A DNA stretch of 48,902 bases from Prosthecobacter gellanilyticus (GTDB lineage Bacteria; Verrucomicrobiota; Verrucomicrobiia; Verrucomicrobiales; Verrucomicrobiaceae), in assembly GCF_007992435.1 (NCBI RefSeq), contig NZ_BKAG01000052.1, positions 1 through 48,902 of the forward strand, in the 5' to 3' direction. Made by a program: the position numbers and the translations under genes. Shown here one piece after another: positions 34,383 to 44,700 of the stretch (position 1 is its first letter; every line of letters starts with the position of its first letter). Under the pieces are notes generated by a model. It did not search any database, had not been told where the DNA came from, and worked only from the letters and a program-made list of their open reading frames with translations.

Positions 34383-35147
34383 TCAGTGCACCGTTCCACC
34401 CTGGGAGGCGATAACCTCCCGTGCCTGATCCACCGGCACATGACGCGGCGTCCTGGCGGCCACCCCTTGAGGCCTGGCCCACCGGATGCCGTTGGCGATC
34501 ACCCGCTGAATGTCCGGGTGATGGTAGATCGGGTAGACCTCATGCCCTGGACTGAAGTAAAAGATCCGCCCGCTGCCCCGTTTCCAGGTCGCGCCACTGC
34601 GGAAGACCTCTCCCCCCTGGAACCAGGAAACGAAGATCAGTTCGTCCGGTGTCGGGATGCCGAAAGGCTCCCCATACATCTCTGAATGCTCGATTTCGAT
34701 GCAGTCACCCAGGCCCGTCGCGATGGGATGCCCCGGATTCACCACCCAGACGCGCTCACGCTCACCGGCCTCTCGCCAGCAGAGCGCACAGCTTGTTCCC
34801 ATGAGCCGTTTGAAGACCTTGGAAAAGTGCCCGGAGTGCAAAACGATCAGCCCCATCCCCGCGAGCACCCGCTGCTGCACCCGTGTCACGATTTCATCAT
34901 GGACCTCTTCATGCGCCTTGTGCCCCCACCAGAGCAGCACATCCGTTTCATCGAGGATCGATTGCGGCAGTCCCTGTTCTGGCTCATCCAAGGTCGCCGT
35001 GCGGATGCTGAAATCCGCATGTATGCTCAAGGCATCTGCCAAGGCCCCGTGAATGCCTTTCGGATAGATCCCCGCCACGACATCATTCTGCCGTTCGTGG
35101 ACGAACTCATTCCAGATCGTGATGCGGATGGGGGCTAAGGAAGACAT
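34383..35147 (-). CDS. ThuA-family protein
   Basis: A 254-residue ThuA-like protein with a class I glutamine-amidotransferase-type fold. Landmarks: IRITIWNEFVHERQN at the start, 'IYPKGIHGALADAL', 'DVLLWWGHKAHEEV', 'GLIVLHSGHFSKVFKRLMGTS', 'HSEMYGEPFGIPTPDELIFVSWFQGGEVFRSG' and 'GRIFYFSPGHEVYPIYHHPDIQRVIANGIRWA', which are family hallmarks. ThuA proteins participate in trehalose and other sugar catabolism in rhizobia, where ThuB is the dehydrogenase; here there is no thuB or sugar-transport gene, so the physiological substrate is open. It has no signal peptide. It follows the NlpC/P60 gene after 21 bases. Confidence 0.88.
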   Translation of the reverse strand: MSSLAPIRITIWNEFVHERQNDVVAGIYPKGIHGALADALSIHADFSIRTATLDEPEQGLPQSILDETDVLLWWGHKAHEEVHDEIVTRVQQRVLAGMGLIVLHSGHFSKVFKRLMGTSCALCWREAGERERVWVVNPGHPIATGLGDCIEIEHSEMYGEPFGIPTPDELIFVSWFQGGEVFRSGATWKRGSGRIFYFSPGHEVYPIYHHPDIQRVIANGIRWARPQGVAARTPRHVPVDQAREVIASQGGTVH

Positions 35148-35168
35148 GCTCTAAAAAATGAGGGAGCC

Positions 35169-35672
35169 TCACAAACCTGCCGGATGACGCGCCACATACC
35201 CCTTGATCGGGCGTGAGTTAGTGGACCACTTGGGGCCCTCGTTCTGTCCATGATATCCCGTGTCCAGCCTCAGGCCGGCGATGACGATAAAGGTATGACC
35301 GTTCCTCGCATACACGGTCACGTGCCTGCCCTCCCCTTTCCTGCCATAGCGGCGAAATCCATCAGAGGTTCCGGGTGAGGAAATCAAGCCCGCGCCACGC
35401 AGCGCATACGAAACTGTGCCTGAGCAGTCGTAACCCCAATCCTGGAAGCTCCGATGCCCGCCGCCATACTTGTAGGGCCTGCCCACGATCTGGTTCCCGG
35501 CGTTGATCATCATCATCACCTCACGCGGCAGCCCTGCCGGCGGCACCGCCCGGCCTCCCACGATGACCGCCGTTTTGCCGTGTTGGTAAGTGTAGTTCCA
35601 GCGGCTCGGACCAGAGCCGCAACTGCTCAGAAGTGTGAGTGCGGCGAGAAGAAAAAGGAAGCGGTGAAGCAT
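35169..35672 (-). CDS. NlpC/P60-family lipoprotein (putative peptidoglycan hydrolase)
   Basis: A 167-residue lipoprotein. The start MLHRFLFLLAALTLLSSCG gives a textbook lipoprotein signal with lipobox LSSC (Cys18); upstream in-frame Mets add only a short extension. The catalytic cysteine is in GYDCSGTVSYALRGAG and the histidine in NGHTFIVIAG, the NlpC/P60 (cell-wall endopeptidase) pattern. 'GNQIVGRPYKYGGGH' precedes the cysteine as expected. It would sit in a membrane facing the periplasm and cleave peptide stems in peptidoglycan. It lies between the ThuA gene and the NYN/beta-lactamase gene on the same strand, with gaps of 21 and 42 bases. Confidence 0.85.
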   Translation of the reverse strand: MLHRFLFLLAALTLLSSCGSGPSRWNYTYQHGKTAVIVGGRAVPPAGLPREVMMMINAGNQIVGRPYKYGGGHRSFQDWGYDCSGTVSYALRGAGLISSPGTSDGFRRYGRKGEGRHVTVYARNGHTFIVIAGLRLDTGYHGQNEGPKWSTNSRPIKGYVARHPAGL

Positions 35673-35714
35673 GGGGGGAATTCCGCGCATGCTATCCAAA
35701 AATCAGCCTGCATT

Positions 35715-37202
35715 TCAAGCCAGCAGTAGACGTAGAAGCTCTCCGTCAGAGAATCTTACATTCGTGCCCTGCCTCACAATCACCAGCTGCCGTGAGGGGA
35801 TGGCATACAGCCTCTGATACGCGCTGCCGATGCAGGCGATGAGATCCTCCGGCGCGCTCTTGCACACACACACACGGTTCCAGCTCTGCTGCTGCCAGTC
35901 CACATCCAGCATGTTCTCGATATCGATCTCGCGCCCTAGTCTGCCTGCCGCGCGATTGTTCCAAAAGCCAAAGCTGTAAGCCCCGTTCGCGCTCGATCCC
36001 TCCAGCAGTGCCTTGAACGATGAAGGCTTCAAAACTGGCGCTCCTTGATTCAAAAGACACTCACCCAGCTTCGCCCACTGGCTCGCGCTCATCATGAAGC
36101 CTGCTGCCAGCAGCGGATTCCCCGCCGCATCAGGAATGTAGCGTTGTGATCCCAACCCCAGCGGCCTCAACACTCGCCGCTCCAGATAGCGTGTGGGCGA
36201 TTCCTTCCGCGCTCCTGTCGCCAGCTTCCGTTTCAGCACCTCATGGAAGACCTGAAGCTGGCTCGGCCCATAGATAAAACTTCGTCCAGGTGTCGCCACC
36301 ATGGGTCGCTTGATCGCCATCGTGTTGCGGTTCTTCAGTCCATCCTCATGGATCGCCAGCCCGCGCTCAAGCCCGCCTGTGAAGTCCAGCAACTGCTCCA
36401 TCGTCACCTTCGTGCGCCGCTCATCATCCTGCCATTCCTTGATCGTGTCCGCCACACGCTCATCCAGCTTGATCAGTCCATCTTCCACCGCTGCCATCGC
36501 CGCGAGCCCCCAGAAGCCCTTCGTGCCGCTGTAGATTCGGTTAGGCTGCCCGCGCCTCCCGCCATTGGCAAAGCTCTCATGGATCACCTTTCCCTGGTGC
36601 TTCACCAGCAGCGTGAAGCTCTTGCGCGCCGCGCAATACTTCCCCGCTGCCTGCAAAGCCGCCGCGCTGGGCGGAGGCGCACCTGCCTCGGCAGCCCGCA
36701 AAGGTTCAGCGAATGCCCCCGCGCCTCCGAGGCCTAGCCAAATAAGCATCTGACGTCTCGACTTGAGCTTGTCGATCTGCCCGCGCATATCGCGTTCCGC
36801 GTCCTCGCACATGCCCTTCAGCATCTCCGGACTCAGCCAGTCCGCGCCAAAAGCCGCCACCGTCTCACACACCAGTCCGTCTGCGGAGACCACCCGCACC
36901 GGACGCTCCTTCGCATACTTCGCGGCGATCTTTTCAATCAAATCATCCGCCGTGTGCCCCGCGTCCGCATAGATGATCTGCAGTCCGTTGGGCTCGCGTT
37001 CCTCGGTGATCTTCGCCGTGGTGCCATCAAAGACCACCACCACCTGCACACCGATCATGTCCTGCAGGTTCCGCAGCCTTTGCAGCAGCTCCACCCGCGC
37101 CAGATGCCGCTTGCTCGCGCTGCGCAAATGACTTGCCAGCTCCGGCCACGCGTGCATCACGTTGTGGCCGTCCACCAGCAGGAAAGGAGGGGGCATGGAC
37201 AT
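35715..37202 (-). CDS. Fused YacP/NYN nuclease-like domain and Tat-signal beta-lactamase-family protein
   Basis: One uninterrupted 495-residue frame with two unrelated halves. Residues 1-~140 are a YacP-type NYN (PIN-like) domain: LLVDGHNVMHAWPEL (8-22), VVVFDG (55-60), ADAGHTADDLIE (79-90) and VRVVSADGL (102-110), carrying the expected acidic residues. Residues 139-173 then read like a fresh protein start with a twin-arginine signal: KSRRQMLIWLGLGGAG, ending AEA at 173. From ~180 on is a serine beta-lactamase/DD-peptidase-like domain with S225-x-x-K228 in IYSGTKGF and 'IYGPSQLQVFHEVLKRKL' (Y-x-N position altered to Y-G-P). A cytoplasmic nuclease joined to an exported enzyme is improbable as one working polypeptide. 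Met139 (codon at 36786-36788), with GAGGA 13 bases upstream, could start a second protein. Confidence 0.85.
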   Translation of the reverse strand: MSMPPPFLLVDGHNVMHAWPELASHLRSASKRHLARVELLQRLRNLQDMIGVQVVVVFDGTTAKITEEREPNGLQIIYADAGHTADDLIEKIAAKYAKERPVRVVSADGLVCETVAAFGADWLSPEMLKGMCEDAERDMRGQIDKLKSRRQMLIWLGLGGAGAFAEPLRAAEAGAPPPSAAALQAAGKYCAARKSFTLLVKHQGKVIHESFANGGRRGQPNRIYSGTKGFWGLAAMAAVEDGLIKLDERVADTIKEWQDDERRTKVTMEQLLDFTGGLERGLAIHEDGLKNRNTMAIKRPMVATPGRSFIYGPSQLQVFHEVLKRKLATGARKESPTRYLERRVLRPLGLGSQRYIPDAAGNPLLAAGFMMSASQWAKLGECLLNQGAPVLKPSSFKALLEGSSANGAYSFGFWNNRAAGRLGREIDIENMLDVDWQQQSWNRVCVCKSAPEDLIACIGSAYQRLYAIPSRQLVIVRQGTNVRFSDGELLRLLLA

Positions 37203-37307
37203 CCTAGAATAAACGTATGAAAGAAGTTCTGTCGCCGGTCAAAACGAACCCGATGGCGAGCGGAAGAGCTTTTCATTCCGAACAGACTCATCACCTCCTG
37301 AATGAGC

Positions 37308-37336
37308 TTGGAATGACACAGGATTCGTAGTATCTT
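37308..37336 (+). promoter_or_regulatory. Candidate sigma70-like promoter for the RCC1-repeat gene
   Basis: TTGGAA (37308-37313) and TATCTT (37331-37336) with 17-base spacing match 4 of 6 positions at each box. It is 151 bases upstream of the chosen start of the RCC1-repeat protein. The rest of 37203-37487 shows an inverted repeat (TCATTCC...GGAATGA) and no gene. Confidence 0.3.
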
Positions 37337-37487
37337 GCCTCTTACGCCATCATCCATTGGCAGTCCTGGCGGCCCCGTGATGCCAGAAGGCCTGCCTTGC
37401 ACTCTCCTCTCCTGCCCCTGCGGCTCAGGAAGCACCGGATTCTGGCTCAGAAGTTCCCCTCAGTCTCTTTCCCCCGCATTGATCAAC

Positions 37488-40400
37488 ATGCTTGTCGCAT
37501 TTGCGCCCTCCTGGCGCCTCTTGATTCCCCTTCTCGCCATCGTCTTTTCCGGCCTTTCCTATCCCCTGCGGGCAGCCTCGACCGGCCCCGTCAGCTGGGG
37601 CTCACAGGACTTTGACACACGAATGATGTTTGGACCCTATCAAGCCGTCTCTTCAGGTCTGGGCATGCTGGCTATCAGGACGGACGGCACTCTTGCTGCC
37701 TGGGGTGGATTACTCCCTCTTCCTCCTGATTTGGGGACGATCACAGATGTCTCCGCCAGTGGGCATGCGGTGGCCTTGAAAGCGGACGGCACCGTCATTG
37801 CATGGGGCCAGAACAATCAGGGCCAGACCACTGTGCCAGCTAATCTTGGCACAGTGATCGATGTCGTCGCAGGAGGCGAGCACACCGTGGTACTCAAGTC
37901 CAATGGGACCGTCGTTGCCTGGGGAGCAAACACGGAAGGCCAGTCGACAGTACCGGCAGGCCTCAGCAATGTCATCGCCATCGCTGCGGGCAGCTATCAC
38001 ACAGTCGCCCTCAAGGCTGACGGGACTGTCGTTTCATGGGGCTATAACCTCATGAAGCAAACGACCATTCCAGCGGGGCTCAACCATGTGACTGCCATTG
38101 CTGCGGGCGCTTATCACACGGTCGCTCTGAGGGCCAATGGTACCGTGGTGGCCTGGGGTGACAACGACCGCGGACAGAGAACAGTCCCCGTGGGACTTAG
38201 CGAGGTGACCGCCATCTCGGCGACCGCCTTCCACACCCTGGCCTTGAAGAAGGACGGCACTGTCGTCGCATGGGGCTCGAATGAGCATGGCCAGTGTTCT
38301 GTTCCAGCAGGACTTGGCAACGTAACCAGCATTGCAGCTGGATGGTGGTCCAGCACCGCACTGAAGGCAGACGGCAACCTTGTTTCATGGAGCAATGGCA
38401 CACACGAGCGTGCCACCGTGCCAATGGGCCTCCATGACATCACAGCCATCGATGCGGGCGCCTTGCACACCGTCGCCTTGAGGCAAAACGGCACCGTTGT
38501 CGCCTGGGGTCCGAACGAAGAGGGGCGGACAAGTGTACCCGAAACACTGACCGGAGTGACCGCCGTTTCCGCAGGAGAAAGGCACTCCGTGGCCCTGAAG
38601 CAGGATGGCACGGTGGTGGCTTGGGGCTCAAACGGCCTCGGACAATCCACGGTGCCAGCAGATCTGACGAACGTCACCCGCATCTCGGCAGGCGGATGGC
38701 ACACCGTGGCCTTGAAGCAGGACGGCACAGTCACCGCGTGGGGATGGAACATTTACGGCCAATGCAATGTCCCCGCCAATCTCACCGGTGTGATCGCCAT
38801 TGCCGCTGGTGAAAACCACACCGTGGCCCTGAGGGCGAATGGCTCGGTCGTCGCTTGGGGAAGGAATAATTCGGCTCAGGCTACCGTGCCCCAAGGGCTC
38901 ACGAACGTGACCTCCATCGCCGCAGGCAGCAGCCACACGGTGGTCTCCAAGGGGGATGGAACTGTGGTCTGCTGGGGCGTCAACAACTGGACCATGTGCA
39001 CCCCACCTGCGGGGCTGGGTGGAGTCGTCTCCGTGGCAGCCGGACCTGATCACTCCGTGGCACTAAAGAGTGACGGGACTGTGGTCTGCTGGGGTGCCGG
39101 AGCATTTGGTGTCCGGAACTCACCGCCCAGCGTCGGACAAGGCACACCACCTGAAGATCTGGGAGGGGTCATTGCCATCACCGCAGGCAAGTCTTACACC
39201 GTGGCGCTGGCCGTCCTGCCACCAAGCCTGGTGGTCACTTCAGCAGACAGCCTGGGCCTCAGAAGCGCCACTCTCCATGGCCAGGTGAATCCGCATGGCA
39301 CCGCGATCAGCGCGCAGTTCGAGTACGGCACCACCCTCAGCTATGGCAGCATCGCCAGCGTGAGTCTTTCCCCTGCGGATGGCACCGCGATCCAGGACGT
39401 GAGCGCAAACCTCACAGGTCTCGAGCCAGGCACACTCTACTACTACCGCCTCAGTGCCATCACACCTGGCGGCACCATCACCAGCGGCTACCGCACTTTC
39501 CGCACCACCCCGCGAACCATGAGCTTCTCCGCCTCCATCTACACTTCCAATGAAGTGACAGTGGTGCGGAACGACAGCTCGGTTCCCATGAGCGTCACGC
39601 TGAGCACCAGCAATGGCACAGCCGGCACCGTGCCACCCTTCAAGGCTGCCCTGGCCGGAACCGACTACACCGCCGTGAACACGGTGGTGAATTTTGCCGA
39701 AGGTGAGACTTCCAAGGAGGTCACCATTCCCCTCCTGCCACGCACTGGAGCCCTGCCTAACCGACGATTCAACATCACGCTGAGCAATCCAGGCGCGGGC
39801 ACTGCGCTCGGCAGCATTGCCAGCGCCGAGGTCCGTCTCCTGGCAGTCGAAACCAAGGCACCGACTCTCACCGTGACCACGCCTGCGGCCAGCACCAAGA
39901 CCGTGAGCGCCGCTAATCCGTATCTGGTGACCGGCAAGGCGGGTGATGCCAACGGCATCAGCCGGGTGACGGTCGCGCTGAACAGCGGAGATCCAGTGGA
40001 TGCCGCTCTCGGCAGTGCCACCAGCAGCACCAGCGTCCCCTGGAGCCTGAACATCACTCTAGTAAGCGGGCCTAACACCGTCACCGTCACGGCGTATGAC
40101 CTCAGTCAAAATCCATCCGTTCCCGTGACCCGCAGCTTCACCTTCAACGAGCGCGCCGTCCTCACCCTTGACCGTCAGGTCCCGCCGGGAGCCGTGCCTG
40201 ACAAGGCTGGCAAGGTGACGATGGCCGCCACACCTGGGGCAAACGCCACCGCATTGGCCCAGTCACCGCTTTATCTGGGTGCGAAAACGAGTGCCGTCCT
40301 GCCTGGCACCACGATCAAGCTCACCGCAACGCCTCAGGCTGGTCATGTGCTGAGCGGCTGGCAAGGCCAGCCCGCTGGAGCTGTGGTGACCGGGAACACA

Positions 40401-41657
40401 CTGACCTTCACCATGCCTGCGGCCGATCTGGCGCTCAACGCAATTTTCATCACCAATCCTTTCCTTCCCGGCCTGGGCGAGGGCGTGACATTCTCCGGCG
40501 TTGCCCATCCCGCCCCCGAGGCGGACTACAGCGTGGATACTCGCGGTTTCATCAGCGGCACCATGGCCATCAGCACCAGCGGTGGTTCGTTCACTGGCAA
40601 AATCCTCATCAGCGGACGCAGCCAGTCCTTCACCGCTCTCTTTGCTCCAGATGGCTCCAGTGTCTTCAAAGTTGGCTCGACTCTGGTGCCAGCCTTGGTC
40701 CTCAGCACCGGCCAAACTATCACGCTCACCTTTGTTCCCGACGGCGCCATCATCGCCATCGTGAACAACACCACCGTGGAAAGCACTGCAACGATGCGGA
40801 GAAACATCTATAGCACGAGCCGGAAGATGGCTCCCAAGTATCTGAGTCAAAGCACCAAAGGTTACTACACGCTCTCCATTTCATCACGAGACCAGTTCCC
40901 GGCAAAAGCTCCCGGCACCTATCCTTTGGGAGATGGCTACGGCACGGTCAACCTAACCAATGTTGGAACCATGACCTTCACGGGTGTCCTCGCAGACCGC
41001 ACCACCTTCACCTGCAGCGGTGGTGTCGTTGCCGAAAGTGAGGCCCCCTTCTTTGCCCAACTCCGCACACCTGGTGCGCCCGCCGCCAACCTCGGTGGCA
41101 CTTTTAGCGGAGCTCTTTCATTCCAGCCTGATTCCACGGAACTGGACGTCATCGGCAACAATCTGGTCTGGACACGCCCCGCTGTGACAGAACTTCCAGG
41201 AAACACAGACGCCGCGCGCATGACCCAGCTCTACACAGACGGCTGGCCCAACGGAATCGACTCTTCTGCCATAGGCGCGTTGTATCGTCCATCAGTCACT
41301 CTTCAAAACGGGCTGGGTCTTGGCTCGCCCAATGCCACCATGGGCAATGCCTCGCTTACCTTTCGTGCAGGCGGGCTTTCATCAGACGTGACGGCCGGCC
41401 CGGTCAACATCACCGGCAATACGGTTGTCAAGATCCCTGCCAGCAACGGCACCTTCACCCTCAGCGTGAAAAGCGCCACAGGCCTGTTCAGCGGCACCTT
41501 CAGTCCAGACTGGGATCAAGCCGCCAGCACCAATCCTTCCTTCCAGGGTATCATCACGCAGAAAGGCCCGGATCGCGGAGGGTACGGGTTCTTCATCAGC
41601 AACCGTTTCAATGACCTCAATCCTCACTGCGGTCAGGTCATCTTCGGTGCCCCTTGA
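37488..41657 (+). CDS. Secreted RCC1-repeat protein with FN3-like, Calx-beta and InlB-B-like domains
   Basis: A 1,389-residue exported protein. The start MLVAFAPSWRLLIPLL gives a signal peptide (cleavage ~30, RAAS); the longer upstream frame is not signal-like. Residues ~60-576 contain 13 RCC1/alpha-tubulin-suppressor repeats (xxAGxxHTVALKxDGTVVAWGxNxxGQxTVPxxL, ~39 residues each), close to two seven-bladed propellers; one blade (SWSNGTHER) is degenerate. Then come a fibronectin-type-III-like domain (~577-675), a Calx-beta-type domain (~680-790, 'VVNFAEGETSKEVTIPL'), an Ig-like domain (~795-890) and a divergent InlB-B-like domain (~895-990, 'KLTATPQAGHVLSGWQGQP'). The last ~400 residues are unassigned. 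It is probably a surface or secreted protein binding glycan or protein. Convergent with metH, separated by a strong hairpin. Confidence 0.9.
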   Translation: MLVAFAPSWRLLIPLLAIVFSGLSYPLRAASTGPVSWGSQDFDTRMMFGPYQAVSSGLGMLAIRTDGTLAAWGGLLPLPPDLGTITDVSASGHAVALKADGTVIAWGQNNQGQTTVPANLGTVIDVVAGGEHTVVLKSNGTVVAWGANTEGQSTVPAGLSNVIAIAAGSYHTVALKADGTVVSWGYNLMKQTTIPAGLNHVTAIAAGAYHTVALRANGTVVAWGDNDRGQRTVPVGLSEVTAISATAFHTLALKKDGTVVAWGSNEHGQCSVPAGLGNVTSIAAGWWSSTALKADGNLVSWSNGTHERATVPMGLHDITAIDAGALHTVALRQNGTVVAWGPNEEGRTSVPETLTGVTAVSAGERHSVALKQDGTVVAWGSNGLGQSTVPADLTNVTRISAGGWHTVALKQDGTVTAWGWNIYGQCNVPANLTGVIAIAAGENHTVALRANGSVVAWGRNNSAQATVPQGLTNVTSIAAGSSHTVVSKGDGTVVCWGVNNWTMCTPPAGLGGVVSVAAGPDHSVALKSDGTVVCWGAGAFGVRNSPPSVGQGTPPEDLGGVIAITAGKSYTVALAVLPPSLVVTSADSLGLRSATLHGQVNPHGTAISAQFEYGTTLSYGSIASVSLSPADGTAIQDVSANLTGLEPGTLYYYRLSAITPGGTITSGYRTFRTTPRTMSFSASIYTSNEVTVVRNDSSVPMSVTLSTSNGTAGTVPPFKAALAGTDYTAVNTVVNFAEGETSKEVTIPLLPRTGALPNRRFNITLSNPGAGTALGSIASAEVRLLAVETKAPTLTVTTPAASTKTVSAANPYLVTGKAGDANGISRVTVALNSGDPVDAALGSATSSTSVPWSLNITLVSGPNTVTVTAYDLSQNPSVPVTRSFTFNERAVLTLDRQVPPGAVPDKAGKVTMAATPGANATALAQSPLYLGAKTSAVLPGTTIKLTATPQAGHVLSGWQGQPAGAVVTGNTLTFTMPAADLALNAIFITNPFLPGLGEGVTFSGVAHPAPEADYSVDTRGFISGTMAISTSGGSFTGKILISGRSQSFTALFAPDGSSVFKVGSTLVPALVLSTGQTITLTFVPDGAIIAIVNNTTVESTATMRRNIYSTSRKMAPKYLSQSTKGYYTLSISSRDQFPAKAPGTYPLGDGYGTVNLTNVGTMTFTGVLADRTTFTCSGGVVAESEAPFFAQLRTPGAPAANLGGTFSGALSFQPDSTELDVIGNNLVWTRPAVTELPGNTDAARMTQLYTDGWPNGIDSSAIGALYRPSVTLQNGLGLGSPNATMGNASLTFRAGGLSSDVTAGPVNITGNTVVKIPASNGTFTLSVKSATGLFSGTFSPDWDQAASTNPSFQGIITQKGPDRGGYGFFISNRFNDLNPHCGQVIFGAP

Positions 41658-41661
41658 TTTC

Positions 41662-41688
41662 CTGGCCGTGAGCAAGACTCACGGCCAG
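41662..41688. terminator. Bidirectional hairpin between convergent genes
   Basis: A perfect stem of 11 bases, CTGGCCGTGAG/CTCACGGCCAG, with loop CAAGA, stands in the 46-base gap between the stop codons of the RCC1-repeat gene and metH. There is no U-tract on either side. Position and strength suggest it ends both transcripts, perhaps with Rho or processing help. Confidence 0.65.
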
Positions 41689-41703
41689 TCATCTGCAGAC
41701 AGA

Positions 41704-44700
41704 TCAATACCCCAGCCACGGTCCCAGCCAGCGCTCGGCCTCGGCGAGGGTCATGCCTTTGCGTTGCGCATAGTCTTCGACCTGGTCCTTGCCCAGCACG
41801 CTGATGCCGAAGTAGTGTGACTCAGGATGCGCGAAGTACAGGCCGCTCACCGCGCTGCCCGGATGCATGGCCATGCTCTCAGTGAGCTCGACTCCGGTCT
41901 TCGCAGCAGAGTCCAGCAGATCAAAGAGGATCGGCTTCTCGGTGTGGTCCGGCTGCGCGGGATAACCCGGTGCCGGACGGATGCCGCGATACTTCTCCTT
42001 GATGAGCTCCTCGTTCGCGAAGTCACCGGGCTTCTCATAGCCCCACTCAAAGCGCGCCTGCTGATGCAGGTACTCAGCAAAAGCTTCTGCCAGACGGTCC
42101 GCCACCGCTTTCGCGATGATCGCGTTGTACGGATCAGGGATGGCATCGAACTCCTTCGCAAACTCGTCAGCACCGTGAATGCCCACCGTGAAGCCACCGA
42201 TATAGTCCGCACGACCACTGTCCTTCGGCGCTATGTAGTCACTCAGCGCGTAGTTCGCCGTGTCCTTCTTGATCACCTGCTGGCGCAGCGTGTGGAAGAC
42301 AGTCTTCACCGTGCTGCGCGACTCATCCGTGTAGACCTCGATATCATCACCCACGGCATTCGCGGGGTAGAAGCCGATGATGCCGCGCGGCAGGAAGCGC
42401 TTCTCAGCCACGACTTGGTCGAATAGTTTGTTCGCGTCAGCATACAGCTTCAGCGCCTCGGCTTCCGCCTTCACCTTCATCTCAGGATCTTCATGCGAGG
42501 AGGAAAAGCGCTGCTCCGCCGGGATCCAGCGGCCACGCAGCTCCCACGAGTGGAAGAAGGGTGACCAGTCAATGAACGGGCGCAAGGTCGCGATGAGTTC
42601 ATGACCTTCATAGACCTTCGTGCCCAGGAAGGTCGGCGTGGCGATGTCCTGCGTGTTCCAGTCAAATTCCTGCCCCTTCTCACGGGCCTCGGCGATGCTC
42701 AGAAGCTGGCGGTCCTTCTTCTTGCCATACTCCTCACGCAGCTTCGCATGACGCTCCTCGTTCTTCTTCACGAAGTCCGCGCGCTGGTCATCCGAGAGCA
42801 GAGATGTCGTCACCGGCACGCTGCGGGAAGCATCCAGCACATGCACGATGCTGCCACTGTACTTCGGCGCGATCTTGATGGCCGTGTGCGCCGCGCTCGT
42901 GGTGGCACCACCGATCAGCAGCGGCTGCTTGAAGCCCAGCCGCTCCATCTCATTCGCCACATGCACCATCTCATCGAGTGATGGCGTGATCAGACCGCTG
43001 AGGCCGATGACATCCGCGCCCACTTCCACCGCCTTGTCGAGGATCTTCTGGCATGGCACCATCACACCCATGTCCGTGACTTCAAAGCCGTTACAAGCCA
43101 GCACGATACCCACGATGTTCTTGCCGATGTCATGCACGTCACCCTTCACCGTCGCAAGCACGATCTTGCCGCCGCCTTGCTTGGCTTCCGCAGGAATGAG
43201 ATCAGCAGCCGTCAGAGCACTGGCATCAACGCTCGCTTCGGCAGCCGACGTGGAAGCATCCGTAGCAGGCGCAGCCTCACCACGGAATCTGGAAAGCAGG
43301 CGATCAAAGATCACCTTCTCCACGCTGCCTTCCGCGAGCTTGGTCTGCAGATCCGTTTCCGTTCCTGCCTCGCGGCCTGCGGCGAGTTCAGCCGCATACT
43401 TCACCTCGATGCGGCGATCCGCCACGCTGAGACCGGGGAAAGGAGTATAACTAAAACCATCGACAGGCGTCACATCGCCGCCCTCGTTCAGGGCCGTGAG
43501 AGTCTTCGAGGCGATCTCGATCAGCAGTTCGCGCTCACGTGCCTTGCGGGCCTTCTCAGCCTCCATGAAAGGGGCAAGATAGGCCACGCTCTGCTTCATC
43601 ACACGCGCGCTCTTCACCACCTGCGGCAGGAACATTTTGCCGGCGCCAAACAAGTCGCCGACCACGCTCATGCCATCCATCAGCGGACCTTCGATCACGC
43701 TGAGCGGCTTGCCGAGATTCGCCAGTGCCTCGGCCGTGTCTTCATTGATGAAATCGGTGATGCCACGCAGCAGTGAGTGCTCCAGTCGTTTGGCGACCGG
43801 CGCCTCACGCCAGCTCATGTCGATCTCCACCTTCTTCGTGCTGCCTGCCTGGCCTTTGAACTGCTCGGCGTAATCCACGAGAATCTCCGTGGCATCCGGA
43901 CGGCGGTTGAGGATCACGTCCTCCACCTTCACCAGCATGTCCTGCGGGATCTCCTCATACACCTCGAGCATGCCTGCGTTCACGATGCCCATGTCCATGC
44001 CTGCCTTGATGGCATAGTACAGGAACACGCTGTGCATCGCTTCGCGCACCTTGTTGTTGCCGCGGAAGCTGAAACTGATGTTGCTCACGCCGCCGCTCAC
44101 CTTCGCGTGCGGCAGGTTCTCCTTGATCCAGCGCGTAGCATTGATGAAGTCGAGCGCGTAGTTGTTATGCTCCTCCAGGCCCGTGGCCACGGTGAGGATG
44201 TTCGGGTCAAAGATGATATCCTCCGGCGGGAAGCCGATCTCATCCACCAGGATGCGATACGCGCGCTCACAGATGCGGATCTTGTCCTCATAGGTCGCGG
44301 CCTGGCCTTGTTCATCAAAGGCCATCACCACCGTGGCAGCGCCGTATTGTTTGATCTTCGTGGCGTACTCCTTGAACTTCTCCTCGCCCTCTTTGAGCGA
44401 GATGGAGTTCACGATGCCCTTGCCCTGCAGGCACTTCAGACCGGCCTCGATGATCTCCCACTTCGAGGAGTCCACCATGATCGGCACCTTGTTCACTTCC
44501 GGCTCCGTCTGCAGCAGGATGAGGAACTTCGTCATCATCGGCACGCCGTCGATCAAGCCTTCATCCATGCAGACGTCGATCACGTTCGCGCCGCTCTCCA
44601 CCTGCTGACGCGCGATGGCCACGGCTTCCTCGAGCTTGTTCTCCTTGATCAGCTTCGCGAACTTTGGCGAACCCGCCACGTTCGTGCGCTCGCCGATCAT

